Assembly (NCBI RefSeq): GCF_017744435.1
Contig: NZ_JAGIBG010000016.1
Location: forward strand, 93,552 to 157,551
DNA from: Pseudomonas sp.
GTDB taxonomy: Bacteria > Pseudomonadota > Gammaproteobacteria > Pseudomonadales > Pseudomonadaceae
Length of the DNA: 64,000 nt
Direction of reading: 5' to 3'
Shown piece after piece: positions 41,816 through 50,955 of the stretch; position 1 is the stretch's first letter; each line of letters begins with the position of its first letter. The notes under the pieces were generated by a model, which was given only the letters and a program-made list of their open reading frames with translations, was not told the origin of the DNA and did not search any database. The position numbers were made by a program, and so were the translations under genes.

Positions 41816-42571
41816 TCAGGCACCCTTGCGCGATACCATCGCGGTTAAGGCGGCCCTGGCTTCATCGCTGTTGAGCCGTTCGATGAACAGCAGACCTTCC
41901 TTGGCCACCGTTGCGGCCAATGCTTCGCGCTGCCCATCCTTGAGCAGACGCCTACTGATGCGCAGGGCATCGACCGGCAGCTGCTGCAGGCGCCGCGCCA
42001 GCTTGACGGCGGCAGCCAGGCATTGCGTGCCATCGTCGAACAATTCGGTCGCCAGGCCCCACTGCACGGCCTGTTCGCCATTCAGCGCCTGGTTGCACAG
42101 CAACAGCTGCGCCGCCCGGGCATTCCCGAGCATCTGTGGCAGCAACAGGCTCGCGCCAAACTCCGGGCACACGCCCAGCGCCACGAACGGGGTGCGCAGC
42201 TTGGCGTCACGGCTGATCAGTACCTGGTCGCAGTGCAGCAACAGCGTGGTGCCGATGCCGATCGCCGGCCCGGCCACTGCGGCGATCAGCGGTTTGTCCA
42301 ACGCCAGTACCGCCCACATCATGCGGAACACCGGGCTTTGCAGGTCGGTCGGGGGCTGGTCGAGAAAGTCCGGCAAGTCGTTGCCGGCGGTGAAGCACTC
42401 GGTGCTGCCGGTGATCAGGATCACCTCGACCTGCGGGTCATCGTTGGCCGCTTCGAACAGCTCCGCCAGCCGCGTGTACATGGCGTTGGTCAGGGCGTTG
42501 AGTTTGTCCGCGCGGTTCAGGCGCAGGGTCAGCAGGCCTTCGTCGAGCTGCTGGTGGATCAGGTCGGTCAT
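41816..42571 (-). CDS. Enoyl-CoA hydratase/isomerase family protein
   Basis: A 251-residue crotonase-fold protein. The oxyanion-hole segments are TECFTAGNDLPDF (where AGND replaces the common AGAD) and VAGPAIGIGTTLLLHCD. The second catalytic region is VCPEFGASLLLPQMLG. It acts on an acyl-CoA, but the chain cannot be named. It is divergent from a TetR gene with 106 bp between starts, so it is probably controlled by that regulator. Confidence 0.88.
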   Translation of the reverse strand: MTDLIHQQLDEGLLTLRLNRADKLNALTNAMYTRLAELFEAANDDPQVEVILITGSTECFTAGNDLPDFLDQPPTDLQSPVFRMMWAVLALDKPLIAAVAGPAIGIGTTLLLHCDQVLISRDAKLRTPFVALGVCPEFGASLLLPQMLGNARAAQLLLCNQALNGEQAVQWGLATELFDDGTQCLAAAVKLARRLQQLPVDALRISRRLLKDGQREALAATVAKEGLLFIERLNSDEARAALTAMVSRKGA

Positions 42572-42641
42572 GGGCGGTGCCTCTGTTGTTGTTATCGTGC
42601 CCGAGTATAAACAGGGTATCGCGACCGAGGCGAGTTGCTAT

Positions 42642-42657
42642 ACAGTCGTTCAACTGT
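42642..42657. promoter_or_regulatory. Candidate operator between enoyl-CoA hydratase and TetR genes
   Basis: ACAGT, six bases, ACTGT forms a perfect inverted repeat in the divergent promoter region, 21 bp before the TetR start. This is the usual type of TetR-family site. Confidence 0.5.
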
Positions 42658-42677
42658 GCGATCCACGAGAGCCACCG

Positions 42678-43325
42678 ATGACCCAGGAAGCCCGCTTCAG
42701 CCGCATGCTGCCCGAACTGCGCAAGGCCAATCTGGTCGAGGCCACCCTGGCCTGCCTGAAGCGCCATGGCTTCCAGGGCGCGTCGATCCGCAAGATATCC
42801 GCCGAAGCCGGCGTCTCGGTGGGCCTGATCAGCCACCACTATTCGGGCAAGGACGAGTTGGTCGCCGAAGCCTACATGGCGGTCACCGGCCGGGTCATGC
42901 AGCTGCTGCGCGAGGCCATGGCCCAGGTCGCGCCCAATGCCCGCGAGCGGCTGTCGGCGTTCTTCCGTGGCTCGTTCAGTGCCGAACTGCTCGACCCGCA
43001 ACTGCTCGATGCCTGGCTGGCGTTCTGGGGCGCGGTGAAGACCGCCGAGGCGATCAACCTGGCGCACGACCATTCCTACGGCGAATACCGCCGCGAGCTA
43101 CGCACGCTGCTGGCGGAGCTGGCGCGGGAGGAGGGCTGGGAGCGCTTCGATGCCGACCTCGCCGCCATCAGCCTCAGCGCCTTGCTCGACGGCCTGTGGC
43201 TGGAGTCCGGGCTGAACCCGGGCACCTTCACCCCGGCCCAGGGCGTGCAGATCTGCGAAGCCTGGGTCGATGGCCTGCAGGCCGGCGGTCGGCAACGCTT
43301 CACCGCGGCCACTGAGGGCTGTTGA
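42678..43325 (+). CDS. TetR/BetI-like transcriptional regulator
   Basis: A 215-residue TetR-family regulator. The N-terminal HTH is at about 21-60 (GASIRKISAEAGVSVGLISHHYSGKDELVAEAY), where SVGLISHHYSGKDELV is close to BetI. The C-terminal part is a helical ligand domain of BetI type. It probably represses the divergent enoyl-CoA hydratase. BetI itself controls choline genes, but none adjoin here, so no symbol is given. Confidence 0.88.
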   Translation: MTQEARFSRMLPELRKANLVEATLACLKRHGFQGASIRKISAEAGVSVGLISHHYSGKDELVAEAYMAVTGRVMQLLREAMAQVAPNARERLSAFFRGSFSAELLDPQLLDAWLAFWGAVKTAEAINLAHDHSYGEYRRELRTLLAELAREEGWERFDADLAAISLSALLDGLWLESGLNPGTFTPAQGVQICEAWVDGLQAGGRQRFTAATEGC

Positions 43326-43401
43326 TCGACCGTTCAGCAGTCGCTAGTCTTGGCCCACTCTAATAAAAAAATCGCCTTCGGGCGCTTCAGGACTACCCGC
43401 A

Positions 43402-44118
43402 ATGACCTCTCAGGTACTGATCGTCGACGACGATCCGCTGATTCGTGACTTGCTCCAGGCCTACCTGTCCCAGGAAGGCTACACCGTCCACTGCGCCGCC
43501 ACTGCGGAACAGGCCGAAACGCTGCTGAGCGAGCAGCCGGTGGAACTGGTGATGCTCGACATCCGCCTGCCCGGCAAGGACGGCCTGACCCTGACCCGCG
43601 AGCTGCGGGTGCGCTCGGAAGTGGGGATCATCCTGATCACCGGGCGCAACGACGAGATCGACCGCATCGTCGGCCTGGAATGCGGCGCCGACGACTATGT
43701 CAGCAAGCCACTCAACCCCCGTGAACTGGTGTCCCGCGCGAAGAACCTGATCCGTCGCGTGCGCCACGCCCAGGGCGCCCGGCCAGCCAGCGTCGCCACC
43801 GCCACCCTCAAGCAGTTCGGCGACTGGTCGCTGGACTGCGACCGCCGCCGGCTGATCGATGCGCAAGGCGGCGAAACCCTGTTGACCCATGGCGAGTTCC
43901 AGTTACTCAGCGTGTTCCTGCGCAACAGCGGCCATACCCTGAGCCGCGACCAGTTGATGGACCAGATCCGCAACCGTGAGTGGGTGCCCAACGACCGTTC
44001 CATCGACGTGCTGGTCGGCCGCTTGCGGCGCAAGCTGCACGACGACCCCGCCGAGCCTGAACTGATCATCACCATCCATGGCGCCGGCTACCTGTTCACT
44101 GCCAGTGTGGCCGCGTGA
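43402..44118 (+). CDS. aruR: OmpR-family response regulator AruR
   Basis: A 238-residue regulator. The receiver domain covers about 1-118 (acidic pocket Asp10-Asp11, phospho-acceptor Asp53, Lys102). The winged-helix domain covers about 135-234 (LLTHGEFQLLSVFLRNSGHTLSRDQLMDQI...NDRSIDVLVGRLRRKL). In P. aeruginosa AruR-AruS controls the arginine transaminase genes, and the same genes follow here. The binding-protein gene next to it overlaps as GTGA, so the two are coupled. Confidence 0.87.
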   Translation: MTSQVLIVDDDPLIRDLLQAYLSQEGYTVHCAATAEQAETLLSEQPVELVMLDIRLPGKDGLTLTRELRVRSEVGIILITGRNDEIDRIVGLECGADDYVSKPLNPRELVSRAKNLIRRVRHAQGARPASVATATLKQFGDWSLDCDRRRLIDAQGGETLLTHGEFQLLSVFLRNSGHTLSRDQLMDQIRNREWVPNDRSIDVLVGRLRRKLHDDPAEPELIITIHGAGYLFTASVAA

Positions 44119-44879
44119 GCCGGTACCTGTTCGGCCTGCTGGTGCTGCTGGCCAGCGGTATGCTGCAGGCTGCCGGCACCGTGCGCTACTGCGACTACCC
44201 GGTGTACCCACCGGTGTCCTGGAGCGATGGCAAGCAGCCGCGCGGGCTGGCGCCGACGGTGGTGCGCGAGCTGTTCGGGCGGCTGGGCTACCAGGTCGAG
44301 ATGGTCGTGCTGGGCAACTGGCAACGCTGCCTGATCGACGCTGCCGAAGGGCGGGTGGATGTGGTGCTGGCCTACACCTCGGAGCAGCGCGCCAAGACGA
44401 TGCGCTTCTCGCAGGTGCCGGTGCTGCGCGAGGAGGTGGCGGTGTTCGCCAATCGCCAGCACCCGCTGCAGTTCGACAAGCTCGAAGACCTGGCCAGGTA
44501 CCGGGGCGGGCTGCTGTTCGGCGAAAGCTACGGCCCGGCGTTCGACCGCTTCGTGGCGCAGCACCAGAACATCGAGTGGGTCTCGGACAGCGGGCAGAAT
44601 TTCGGCAAGCTGATTCGCGGGCGTATCGACTTCGTGGTCCAGGAGCGGCGCACCGGCCAGCTGTTCGTCGAGCACCTGCCCGGCGCCCAGGACATCGTCG
44701 CGTTGCCCCCGGCCCTGAGCGTCGACTACCTGCGCGTGGCGGTGTCGCGCCATTCGCCGTTGAGCGCGCGCATGGCCGACATCGACGCGCAACTGCAGCA
44801 GATGACCGACGCTGGCGAGCTGGAGCGCTGGCTGCATGAAAGCGAGGTCACCTACCGCGACATGGTCAGCCAGCCATGA
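44115..44879 (+). CDS. Periplasmic amino-acid-type substrate-binding protein, sensor partner
   Basis: A 254-residue type 3 bacterial solute-binding protein with a signal peptide (residues about 1-20, cleavage near LQA/AG). Features include CDYPVYPPVSWSDG near the start and AEGRVDVVLAYTSEQRAKTMRFSQ. The GTG overlaps the aruR stop and the stop overlaps the aruS start (ATGA), so it is coupled to both halves of a two-component system. No permease or ATPase follows. It is likely to present a ligand (arginine or a related compound) to the kinase; this is inference. Confidence 0.84.
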   Translation: MSRYLFGLLVLLASGMLQAAGTVRYCDYPVYPPVSWSDGKQPRGLAPTVVRELFGRLGYQVEMVVLGNWQRCLIDAAEGRVDVVLAYTSEQRAKTMRFSQVPVLREEVAVFANRQHPLQFDKLEDLARYRGGLLFGESYGPAFDRFVAQHQNIEWVSDSGQNFGKLIRGRIDFVVQERRTGQLFVEHLPGAQDIVALPPALSVDYLRVAVSRHSPLSARMADIDAQLQQMTDAGELERWLHESEVTYRDMVSQP

Positions 44880-47128
44880 ACCGCCTGCAACCGGGTGGCC
44901 TGTTGCGCCGGCTGCTGCTGTTCATCCTGCTGTTCAGCCTGTGCTTCACGGTGCTGGCCAGCAGCGTGCAGCTGTATTTCGAATACCGCCGCGAGATGCG
45001 CGAGATCGATGCGCGCATGGCGCTGATCCGCGCCGGCTACCTGGCCAGCCTGGAACGCAGCCTGTGGGACCTGAACCAGGAGCAGCTGAACGTGCAGCTG
45101 CGCGGGCTGGTGGACTTTTCCGATGTGGCGCGGGTGCGCCTGAACAGCGCCGACTTCACCTTGCAGCAAGGTGAACCGAGCCCGCAGGGGCCGCTGCGGG
45201 TCGAGCGTTTTGCGCTGGACTACCAGCCGCCTTCCGGGCCGGCGCGGCACCTGGGCGAGCTGGAAGTGAGCACAGACCTGGGCGCGGTGCACCGGCGGCT
45301 GTTCGCCACCGGCCTGACCAGCCTGTTGTGGATGAGCGTGTTCCTCTGCGGCCTGGCGCTGGCACTGTCGGGGTTGTTCTATCGCCTGGTGACCCGCCAC
45401 CTGCAGGTCATGGCCGACTTCGCCCGGCGCATCGGTGCCGGGCAATGGCATGAGCCCCTGCGCCTGAACAAGCGCCGTTCGCCCCATACCGACGAGATCG
45501 ACAGCGTGGCGTTGGCGCTGGATGACATGCGCCGGGCGATCCTCAGTGACAGCGAACGCCGCGAAACCGACCGCCTGGCCTTGCAGGACAAGCGCGACGA
45601 ACTGCAGAAGCAGGTCGAGCGGCGCACGGCGAGCCTGATGCGCGCCAAGGACGATGCCGAAGCGGCCAACCTGGCCAAATCACGCTTCCTCGCCACCATG
45701 AGCCACGAACTGCGCACGCCGCTCAACGGCATCCTCGGCATGGCCGAACTGCTGCGTGGCGCCGGGCTTGCGGCGCCGGACCGTCAGCGCCTGGAGGCGT
45801 TGTACAAGGCTGGCGACGGGTTGCTGAGCATCCTCAACGAGGTGCTGTATTTTGCCCGCCTGGAAGAGGGCGAAAGCCGCCCCGAGGCCGTGGATTTCTC
45901 CCTGCGCCAGTTGTGCGCCGAGGTGGTGACCCTGCTCGAACCCCGTGCGCTGGCCAACGACAGCCTGGTGCTGTGCCGCATCGACCCGCAGCTGGCCGCG
46001 TACCAGTACGGCGCCGAGCAGTACTTGCGCCAGGTGCTGAGCAACCTGCTGGCCAACGCCATCAAGTTCACCGAGGGCGGCGAGATCCTCGTCGAAGTGC
46101 AGGTGCTGCAGGGGCACCCCGGGCGCCAACGCCTGCGCCTGAGCGTCACCGACGACGGCATCGGCATCTGCGAGGCGATGCAGCCGAAGATCTTCGACCG
46201 TTTCGTCCAGGCTAGCGAGGCAGTCGCACGGCGCTATGGCGGCACCGGCCTGGGGCTGGCGATCAGCAAGCACCTGGTCGAGCAGATGGGCGGGCAGATC
46301 GGCGTGCGCAGCCGCGAGGGGGAGGGTAGCTGTTTCTGGCTGGAACTGGAGCTGGAGACGGCGCAGGCGCCGCAAGCCATGGCCGAGGCTGACCGCGCCG
46401 CAGCGCCGCTGCAGATCCTGGTGGTGGAAGACGTGGCCCTGAACCGTGAGGTGGTGCGCGGGCTGCTGGAGCGTGACGGGCATGAAGTCTGGCTGGCCGA
46501 AGATGCCGAGCAGGGCTTGCAGCTGTGTGCACGGCAACCCTTCGACCTGCTCCTGCTGGATGTGCACCTGCCGGGCATCAGTGGCGTGGAGCTGTGCCGA
46601 CAGCTGCGTGCCGGCGCCACGCCCAACCGCGATACGCGCATCCTGGCGCTGACCGCCAGCGTGCAGCCGGGGCTGGTGCGTGCCTATCTGGATGCCGGCA
46701 TGCAGGGGGTGCTGGGCAAGCCACTGAAGCTTGCCAACCTGCGCCAGGCCTTGGCGGGGCAGATGCAAGAGCAAGCGCTGGCCGGCCCTGCCTGGCTCGA
46801 CCACGAACTGTTGGCCACGCACCGCACGCTGCTGGGTGAACAGAAGCTGCAAGGCCTGCTGGCTGGCCTGCGAGACGGCCTGGCGCAACAGCGTCAGGCC
46901 TTGCTCGAAGCAGTCGAGGCGGGGGACTGCACCGAGGTGACCCACCTGGCCCACCGGCTGGCCGGTAGCAGCGACTCCATGGGCCTGTGCGGCCTGGCGG
47001 CGACCTTGCGCCGGCTTGAAGAGCATGCGCTGGCCCGTGACAAGGCGGGCGTGCGCGCCATGGGCCCGTTGCTGGGCGAGCAGTTGCAGCGTGCCGAAAA
47101 CACCCTGGCCGAACTGCTGGTCGCCTGA
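44876..47128 (+). CDS. aruS: Hybrid sensor histidine kinase AruS
   Basis: A 750-residue kinase. Membrane segments lie at about 11-33 and 147-169 around a short periplasmic sensor, then HAMP (about 170-225). The HisKA domain has His277 in SHELRTPLNG, and the ATPase domain lies at about 380-492 (DDGIGI, GGTGLGLA). A receiver follows with Asp562 (LLLDVHLPG), then an Hpt domain with His693 (LAHRLAGSS). This gives a His-Asp-His relay to AruR. It overlaps the binding-protein gene by 4 bp. Confidence 0.87.
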   Translation: MNRLQPGGLLRRLLLFILLFSLCFTVLASSVQLYFEYRREMREIDARMALIRAGYLASLERSLWDLNQEQLNVQLRGLVDFSDVARVRLNSADFTLQQGEPSPQGPLRVERFALDYQPPSGPARHLGELEVSTDLGAVHRRLFATGLTSLLWMSVFLCGLALALSGLFYRLVTRHLQVMADFARRIGAGQWHEPLRLNKRRSPHTDEIDSVALALDDMRRAILSDSERRETDRLALQDKRDELQKQVERRTASLMRAKDDAEAANLAKSRFLATMSHELRTPLNGILGMAELLRGAGLAAPDRQRLEALYKAGDGLLSILNEVLYFARLEEGESRPEAVDFSLRQLCAEVVTLLEPRALANDSLVLCRIDPQLAAYQYGAEQYLRQVLSNLLANAIKFTEGGEILVEVQVLQGHPGRQRLRLSVTDDGIGICEAMQPKIFDRFVQASEAVARRYGGTGLGLAISKHLVEQMGGQIGVRSREGEGSCFWLELELETAQAPQAMAEADRAAAPLQILVVEDVALNREVVRGLLERDGHEVWLAEDAEQGLQLCARQPFDLLLLDVHLPGISGVELCRQLRAGATPNRDTRILALTASVQPGLVRAYLDAGMQGVLGKPLKLANLRQALAGQMQEQALAGPAWLDHELLATHRTLLGEQKLQGLLAGLRDGLAQQRQALLEAVEAGDCTEVTHLAHRLAGSSDSMGLCGLAATLRRLEEHALARDKAGVRAMGPLLGEQLQRAENTLAELLVA

Positions 47129-47140
47129 GCTACAAAATCC

Positions 47141-47160
47141 TTACGACTTTTTACATCTTT
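47141..47160. promoter_or_regulatory. Candidate AruR binding site (10-bp direct repeats)
   Basis: TTACGACTTT and TTACATCTTT lie back to back at 47141-47160, and two more TTACG/TTACAT copies lie at 47166 and 47183. Direct repeats with a 10-bp period are what OmpR-family regulators bind. The site is just before the permease gene. Confidence 0.5.
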
Positions 47161-47254
47161 GATCTTTACGATCAACCGGGCCTTACATCGCTTTCCAATA
47201 ATCGGACGCAACCGCTGCACACGCGGTCTTCGACGCTTATTGGAGATAATAATA

Positions 47255-48661
47255 ATGAAAGGCCGTAAAGCTGAAGGTATCCACCTCACACGGGCATTGA
47301 AGAGCCGGCACATCTTCATGCTCTCGCTCGGTGGCGTGATCGGCACCGGGCTGTTCATGGGCTCGGGGGTGACCATCAACCAGGGCGGGCCGGTGGGCGC
47401 GATCCTGGCCTATCTGGTCGCCGGTTTCCTGATGTATCTGGTGATGGTCTGCCTGGGTGAACTGTCGGTGCAGATGCCGGTGTCCGGTTCGTTCCAGGCC
47501 CATGCGACGAAATTCATCGGCCCGGCCACCGGCTTCATGATCGGCTGGGTGTACTGGATGAGCTGGGCCACCACCGTGGGCCTTGAGTTCACCGCCGCCG
47601 GCATGCTGATGACGCGTTGGTTCCCAGAGGTGCCGATCTGGTACTGGTCGGCGCTGTTCGTGGCCGTGCTGTTCGGCATCAACGCCCTGGCCACCCGTGC
47701 CTTCGGCGAGGCGGAATACTGGTTCTCCGGGATCAAGGTGGCGGCGATTCTCGGCTTCATCATCGTCGGTGTGCTGGTGATCTTCGGCGGCATTACGCTG
47801 AACAGCGGGGCGCCGGCGCCGATGATGAGCAACCTGATCGGCGATTCGCTGTTCCCCAATGGCCTGTCGGCGGTGTTCGCGGTGATGATGACCGTGGTCT
47901 ATGCCTTCCAGGGCTGCGAGATCATGGGCGTGGCGGCGGGCGAGACCGACCAGCCGGAAAAGAGCATCCCGCGGGCCGTGCGCAACGTGGTGTTCCGCGT
48001 GCTGATCTTCTACGTGCTGGCGATCGTGGTGCTGTCGGCGATCGTGCCGTGGCAGCAGGCCGGGCTGATGGAAAGCCCGTTCGTGCAGGTGTTCGACATG
48101 GTCGGCATTCCCTACGCCGCAGACCTGATGAACTTCGTGATCCTCACCGCCATTCTCTCGGTGGGCAACTCCGGCCTGTATGCCTCCACCCGCATCCTCT
48201 GGGCGATGTCCAAGACCGGCATGGCACCGCGCAGCCTGTCGCCGCTGAGCAGCCGTGGCGTGCCACTGCGCGCCCTGTTCATCACCCTGTGCTTCGCGCT
48301 GGTGTCGCTGATGACCAGCTTTGTCGCCGCCGACACCCTGTTCATGGTGCTGATGGCGGTGAGTGGCATGTCCGGCACGGTGACCTGGATCGTCATCGCC
48401 CTGGCGCAGTACCGCTTCCGCAAGCAGTTCCTGCGTGATGGCGGCCAGCTGAGCGACCTCAAGTACCGCGCGCCGCTGTACCCGCTGGTGCCGTTGCTGT
48501 GCATCACCCTGTGCAGTTCGCTGTTCGTGTTCCTGGCAATGGATGAGACGCAGCGGCCTTCGCTGTACTGGGGCTTTGGCTTCATTGCGCTGTGCTATGC
48601 GGCGTACTTCCTGGTGCAGCGCAAGCGTCAGGGTGTGGTGATGGAAATGCCGGCTGCTTGA
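47255..48661 (+). CDS. APC family amino acid permease of the aru cluster
   Basis: A 468-residue amino acid permease with about 12 segments. SLGGVIGTGLFMGSG is in segment 1, and the conserved GE block of the family is around FLMYLVMVCLGELSVQMPVSGSF. In P. aeruginosa a permease gene (PA4981 position) lies between aruS and the CoA genes, as here. It probably takes up arginine or a related amino acid. ATG at 47255 has GGAG upstream. Confidence 0.9.
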   Translation: MKGRKAEGIHLTRALKSRHIFMLSLGGVIGTGLFMGSGVTINQGGPVGAILAYLVAGFLMYLVMVCLGELSVQMPVSGSFQAHATKFIGPATGFMIGWVYWMSWATTVGLEFTAAGMLMTRWFPEVPIWYWSALFVAVLFGINALATRAFGEAEYWFSGIKVAAILGFIIVGVLVIFGGITLNSGAPAPMMSNLIGDSLFPNGLSAVFAVMMTVVYAFQGCEIMGVAAGETDQPEKSIPRAVRNVVFRVLIFYVLAIVVLSAIVPWQQAGLMESPFVQVFDMVGIPYAADLMNFVILTAILSVGNSGLYASTRILWAMSKTGMAPRSLSPLSSRGVPLRALFITLCFALVSLMTSFVAADTLFMVLMAVSGMSGTVTWIVIALAQYRFRKQFLRDGGQLSDLKYRAPLYPLVPLLCITLCSSLFVFLAMDETQRPSLYWGFGFIALCYAAYFLVQRKRQGVVMEMPAA

Positions 48662-48725
48662 GGAGGGTTTGCTAGGGGTATGGCGGGGTATTGGGTGATG
48701 GCTACCAAGTGCTCGCCGGTGTTCT

Positions 48726-48783
48726 TGCAGTGCCTATGAGATCGAGCGCCGCCCGCGCGGCGCTCGATCTCATAGGCGCTGCA
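48726..48783. repeat. Class-B palindrome (GAGCGCCGC...GCGGCGCTC)
   Basis: Arms cctatgagatcgagcgccgc (48733-48752) and gcggcgctcgatctcatagg (48757-48776) are exact reverse complements, with outer gcagtgcc/ggcgctgc. The cores agree with those at 11541-11578. It lies 72 bp beyond the permease stop and may end the message. Confidence 0.9.
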
Positions 48784-48952
48784 ACCCTGTCGCCATGCAC
48801 CTTGTGGCCCAATCGCGATCTGCTTTACCCCCCGATTACGCACCACTTGTTCGAAGTTGTAACACCGCTTCCTCCCCAATTGCCTCCTTACTGAACACTC
48901 GTTTAGCATGAGCCTCACCTCTCACAGCAATCACAATAATCCGAGGCCCGTC

Positions 48953-49744
48953 ATGACCGCTCCGTCGTCCCTACTCACCCAGGTTGAAGCCGGCGTTGCC
49001 TGGATCACCCTGAACCGCCCCGAGCAGCGCAACGCGCTGGACATCCCCACCCTGAAGCAGCTGCACGCCACCCTCGAGGCGTACAACCTCGACCCGGCTG
49101 TGCGTGTGGTAGTGCTGACCGGCACTGGCCGCAGCTTCTGCGCCGGCGCCGACCTCGCCGAATGGGCCGAAGCCGAAGCCCGTGGCGCACTGGAAACCTA
49201 CGGCTGGACCGAAACCGCCCACGCCCTGATGCACTGCCTACACACCCTGGACAAGCCCACCATCGCTGCCATCAACGGCACCGCCGTCGGCGCCGGCATG
49301 GACCTGTCGCTGTGCTGCGACCTGCGCCTGGCGGCCCAGTCGGCCCGTTTCAAGGCCGGCTACACCAGCATGGCCTACTCGCCGGATGCCGGCGCCAGCT
49401 GGCACCTGCCACGGCTGATCGGCAGCGAACAGGCCAAGCGCCTGCTGTTCCTCGACGAACTGTGGGGCGCCGAACGCGCCCTGGCGGCCGGCCTGGTGGG
49501 TGAAGTGGTCGCCGACGACCAGCTGCCCACCGCCACCGCCGAACTGGCCGCGCGGCTGGCCCAGGGGCCGACCTTCGCCTACGCCCAGACCAAGCGCCTG
49601 ATGCGCGACGGCGCCTCGCGCAGCCTGGCCGAGCAGCTCACTGCCGAGCTGGCTGCCGGCCTGCTCTGCGGGCGCAGCGCCGACGGCGCGGAAGCCTTGC
49701 GCGCAGCCACGGAAAAACGCGCACCCCACTTCAGCGGCAAATAA
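48953..49744 (+). CDS. Enoyl-CoA hydratase/isomerase of the aru cluster
   Basis: A 263-residue crotonase-fold protein. Its opening WITLNRPEQRNALDIPTLKQL and the oxyanion-hole block FCAGADLAEWAEAE are of the family. AAINGTAVGAGMDLSLCCDLRLA and YSPDAGASWHLPRLIG follow. It is a counterpart of PA4980 by position. ATG at 48953 follows GAGG. The CoA substrate is unknown; a guanidino-acyl-CoA is one option (see findings). Confidence 0.89.
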   Translation: MTAPSSLLTQVEAGVAWITLNRPEQRNALDIPTLKQLHATLEAYNLDPAVRVVVLTGTGRSFCAGADLAEWAEAEARGALETYGWTETAHALMHCLHTLDKPTIAAINGTAVGAGMDLSLCCDLRLAAQSARFKAGYTSMAYSPDAGASWHLPRLIGSEQAKRLLFLDELWGAERALAAGLVGEVVADDQLPTATAELAARLAQGPTFAYAQTKRLMRDGASRSLAEQLTAELAAGLLCGRSADGAEALRAATEKRAPHFSGK

Positions 49745-49781
49745 GCACGCTCTCTTTCCCCCGGTTACCCAGGAACAGGCC

Positions 49782-50942
49782 ATGAATTTCCAGCTGACCC
49801 AAGAACAAGAAATGTTGGTGGATGCCGTACGCAGCTTCGTCGCCAAGGAGCTGTTGCCCCATGAAGAAGCCGTGGACCGTGCCGACGAAGTGTCCCCGGA
49901 GCTCGCTGCGCAGATCCGTGGCAAGGCCATCGCCGCTGGCTTCTATGCCTTCAACATGCCCGAGGAAGTCGGTGGCGGCGGCCTCGACTACCTGTCCCAG
50001 GCCCTGATCGAGCGCGAGCTGTCGAAGGTTTCCTGGGCGCTGCACGTGTTCGTCGCCCGGCCTTCGAAGATCCTCATGGCCTGCACCGGCCAGCAGGTCG
50101 AGGACTATCTGCTGCCGTGCATCCGTGGCGAGAAGACCGATTGCTTCGCCCTGACCGAGCCGGGCGCCGGTTCCGATGCCAACTCGATCAAGACCCGCGC
50201 CGTGCGTGAAGGCGACGACTTCGTGATCAATGGCGGCAAGCACTTCATCAGCCATGCCGGGCACGCCGACTTCGCCATCGTCTTTGCCGTCACCGACACC
50301 TACGAGCACAACGGCCGCAAGCGCAACGCCGTCACCGCCTTCCTGGTCGACCGTGGCACCCCGGGCATGACCATTCGCCGTGGCCCGAAATGCGTGAGCA
50401 ACCGTGGCTACCACACCTACGAACTGTTCTTCGACGATTGCAAGGTGCCGGCTGCCAAGGTGCTCGGTGAAGTCGGCAAGGGCTGGGACGTGGCCAACGC
50501 CTGGCTGACCGCAGGCCGGGTCATGGTCGCCGCCAACTGCGTCGGCCAGGCCCAGCGCGCGCTGGACGTGTCGCTGCAATGGGCCGCCGACCGCAAGCAG
50601 TTCGGCCAGCCGATCGGTACCTACCAGGGCGTGTCGTTCAAGCTCGCCGACATGGCCACGCAGATCCGCGCCGCCGAACTGCTGACCCTGCACACCGCCT
50701 GGAAGATGGACCAGGGCAGCATGACCGACGGCGAGGCGGGCATGGCCAAGCTGTTTGCCAGCGAAGTGCTCGGCAAGGTCGCCGACGAGGCGGTGCAGAT
50801 CTACGGTGGCATGGGCCTGATGGACGAAGGGCCGGTCGAACGCATCTGGCGCAACGCACGCATCGAGCGGATCTGGGAAGGCACCTCGGAGATCCAGCGG
50901 CACATCATCTCGCGCGAACTGCTGCGCCCACTGCTGCGCTGA
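49782..50942 (+). CDS. Acyl-CoA dehydrogenase of the aru cluster
   Basis: A 386-residue acyl-CoA dehydrogenase. It has FALTEPGAGSDANS, the flavin-binding region, and IYGGMGLMDEGPVERIWRNARIERIWEGTSEIQ, the family end. The standard YGG-MG and EGT-S-I-Q motifs are present. It is a counterpart of PA4979 by position. It forms a co-directional group with the hydratase, the CoA ligase and aruI. Confidence 0.9.
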   Translation: MNFQLTQEQEMLVDAVRSFVAKELLPHEEAVDRADEVSPELAAQIRGKAIAAGFYAFNMPEEVGGGGLDYLSQALIERELSKVSWALHVFVARPSKILMACTGQQVEDYLLPCIRGEKTDCFALTEPGAGSDANSIKTRAVREGDDFVINGGKHFISHAGHADFAIVFAVTDTYEHNGRKRNAVTAFLVDRGTPGMTIRRGPKCVSNRGYHTYELFFDDCKVPAAKVLGEVGKGWDVANAWLTAGRVMVAANCVGQAQRALDVSLQWAADRKQFGQPIGTYQGVSFKLADMATQIRAAELLTLHTAWKMDQGSMTDGEAGMAKLFASEVLGKVADEAVQIYGGMGLMDEGPVERIWRNARIERIWEGTSEIQRHIISRELLRPLLR

Positions 50943-50955
50943 TCGGAGCATTCCC

